Of a stretch of 64,000 nucleotides of DNA, positions 63,080-64,000 are shown in pieces; the first letter of the stretch is position 1, and each line of letters begins with the position of its first letter. Source of the stretch: Actinomadura pelletieri DSM 43383. GTDB taxonomy: Bacteria > Actinomycetota > Actinomycetes > Streptosporangiales > Streptosporangiaceae. The stretch is from assembly GCF_003634705.1 (NCBI RefSeq), contig NZ_RBWU01000002.1, forward strand, positions 1,178,001 through 1,242,000. Direction: 5' to 3'. Under the pieces are notes generated by a model, which was not told the origin of the DNA, did not search any database, and was given only the letters and a program-made list of their open reading frames with translations. The position numbers and the translations under genes were made by a program.

Positions 63080-64000
63080 ATGGCCACGACATTCGAACTG
63101 GGCGACTTCGTCCTGCAGGGCGGCGCGACCCTGCGCGGTGCGCAGCTCACCTACGAGACCTACGGTGAGCTGGCGGCCGACAAGAGCAACGCGATCGTCT
63201 ATCCCACCTGGTACTCGGGCCGCCACCAGGACAACGAGTGGCTCATCGGCGAGGGCATGGCGCTGGACCCGTCCCGGTACTTCATCATCGTGCCGAACAT
63301 GCTCGGCAACGGCCTGTCCAGCTCGCCCAGCAACACCCCGCCGCCCTACGACCGGGGTCGCTTCCCCAACGTCACCATGTACGACAACGTCGAGGCCCAG
63401 TACCGCCTCGTCACCGAACATTTCGGCATCGAACGACTGCCCCTCGTCCTCGGCTGGTCCATGGGCGCGGGCCAGACCTACCAGTGGGCCGTCAGCCACC
63501 CCGAGATGGTGGAGCGCATCGCCCCGTTCTGCGGATCGTCCCGATGCAGCTACCACAACAAGGTCTTCCTCGAGGGTGTGAAGGCCGCGCTCACCGCCGA
63601 CGACGCCTTCCAGAACGGCTGGTACACCAGCATGCCCACCAAGGGCCTCCGCGCCGCCGCCCGCGTCTACGCGGGCTGGGGATTCTCGCAGGCGTTCTAC
63701 TGGGACCGCCTCTACGAACGGCTCGGTTTCAGCTCCCTCGAAGACTTCCTCGTCGGCTTCTGGGAGGGCTTCTTCCTCGACGACCGTGACCCCAACAACC
63801 TGCTCACCATGCTGTGGACGTGGCAGAACGCCGACGTGGGCCGCACCCCGGGCTTCAACGGCGACACCAAGGCCGCGCTCGCGTCCATCAAGGCCCGCGC
63901 CATCGTCATGCCCGCCGAGAAGGACCTGTACTTCCCGCCCGAGGACGAGGCCTGGGCCGTCCAGCACATCCCCAACGCCGAACTCCGCGTCATCCCCGGC
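63080..64000 (+). CDS. alpha/beta hydrolase, homoserine O-acetyltransferase-like (3' end beyond window)
   Basis: 307 residues seen from ATG 63080, preceded by GGGGGG, and the frame is open at the edge. Motifs of the MetX-like alpha/beta-hydrolase group: YETYGELAADKSNAIVYPTWYSGRHQDNEWLIGEGMALDPSRYFIIVPNMLGNGLSSSPS, nucleophile elbow VLGWSMGAGQTYQW (Ser), and AEKDLYFPPEDE with the acidic residue. The catalytic His lies past the window. It follows the AmiC-like gene by 48 bases, so it may act on an amide or ester that the sensor recognises. The actual substrate cannot be read from the sequence. Confidence 0.85.
   Translation, partial: MATTFELGDFVLQGGATLRGAQLTYETYGELAADKSNAIVYPTWYSGRHQDNEWLIGEGMALDPSRYFIIVPNMLGNGLSSSPSNTPPPYDRGRFPNVTMYDNVEAQYRLVTEHFGIERLPLVLGWSMGAGQTYQWAVSHPEMVERIAPFCGSSRCSYHNKVFLEGVKAALTADDAFQNGWYTSMPTKGLRAAARVYAGWGFSQAFYWDRLYERLGFSSLEDFLVGFWEGFFLDDRDPNNLLTMLWTWQNADVGRTPGFNGDTKAALASIKARAIVMPAEKDLYFPPEDEAWAVQHIPNAELRVIPG

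Overview
The window is high-GC actinobacterial DNA. The combination of XRE/DUF5753 regulators with HATPase proteins and DUF397 small proteins, a hopanoid-type glycosyltransferase, an SAH riboswitch on metH, a large chitinolytic cluster and an EACC1-caspase pair fits a mycelial actinomycete such as Actinomadura or another member of the Streptosporangiales. The genus is inferred, not shown. No complete mobile element, CRISPR array or rRNA was seen.

Layout. 0-9.7 kb is mostly housekeeping: an SseB-like protein, a class V aminotransferase, a lipoprotein, a class A PBP, a double FKBP isomerase, exonuclease III, a methyltransferase and an HTH protein. 9.8-15.5 kb runs leftward: hsdM, hsdS, a tRNA-shaped RNA (UCC anticodon, aberrant D and T loops) that ends two bases before the start codon of a 726-residue unknown protein, then an anti-sigma-like ATPase with a coupled 55-residue ORF. 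No hsdR is present. 15.6-22.3 kb holds an HpnB-like glycosyltransferase, a DUF6221 protein, metH under an SAH riboswitch, and a HEAT-repeat protein.

22.4-31.7 kb is accessory. It has a PD-(D/E)XK-like protein followed by decaying tandem copies of its C-terminal module, a suppressor-of-fused protein, an HATPase/XRE/four-DUF397 cluster, and about 3 kb of degenerate sequence containing an old segmental duplication. 31.7-39.4 kb looks like a conflict/defence island: a three-gene cassette with two paralogues (one frameshifted) and an acidic membrane-anchored protein, an orphan DarG-like macrodomain protein, and EACC1 plus caspase followed by two transmembrane microproteins of 30 and 27 residues.

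39.5-49.1 kb carries an MFS exporter, two secreted proteases, an acyltransferase, a BTAD regulator split by an in-frame amber codon and coupled to a 764-residue membrane protein, a divergent DUF397-like gene and another XRE/DUF5753 regulator. 49.4-60.3 kb is a chitin-degradation cluster of four GH18 chitinases, an AA10 LPMO and a DUF305 protein. Similar palindromes precede the two outer transcription units. An SBD-HNH type IV restriction enzyme and a Ddn-family protein lie inside it. 60.5-64 kb holds a lipoprotein amidase, a MarR regulator, a cytosolic binding-protein homologue and an alpha/beta hydrolase cut by the window end.

The best candidates for something undescribed are the tRNA-like RNA with its 726-residue gene beside hsdMS, the microproteins behind the EACC1-caspase pair, and the BTAD/membrane-protein pair that share a G-x-V-x-G-x-V-H-I motif.
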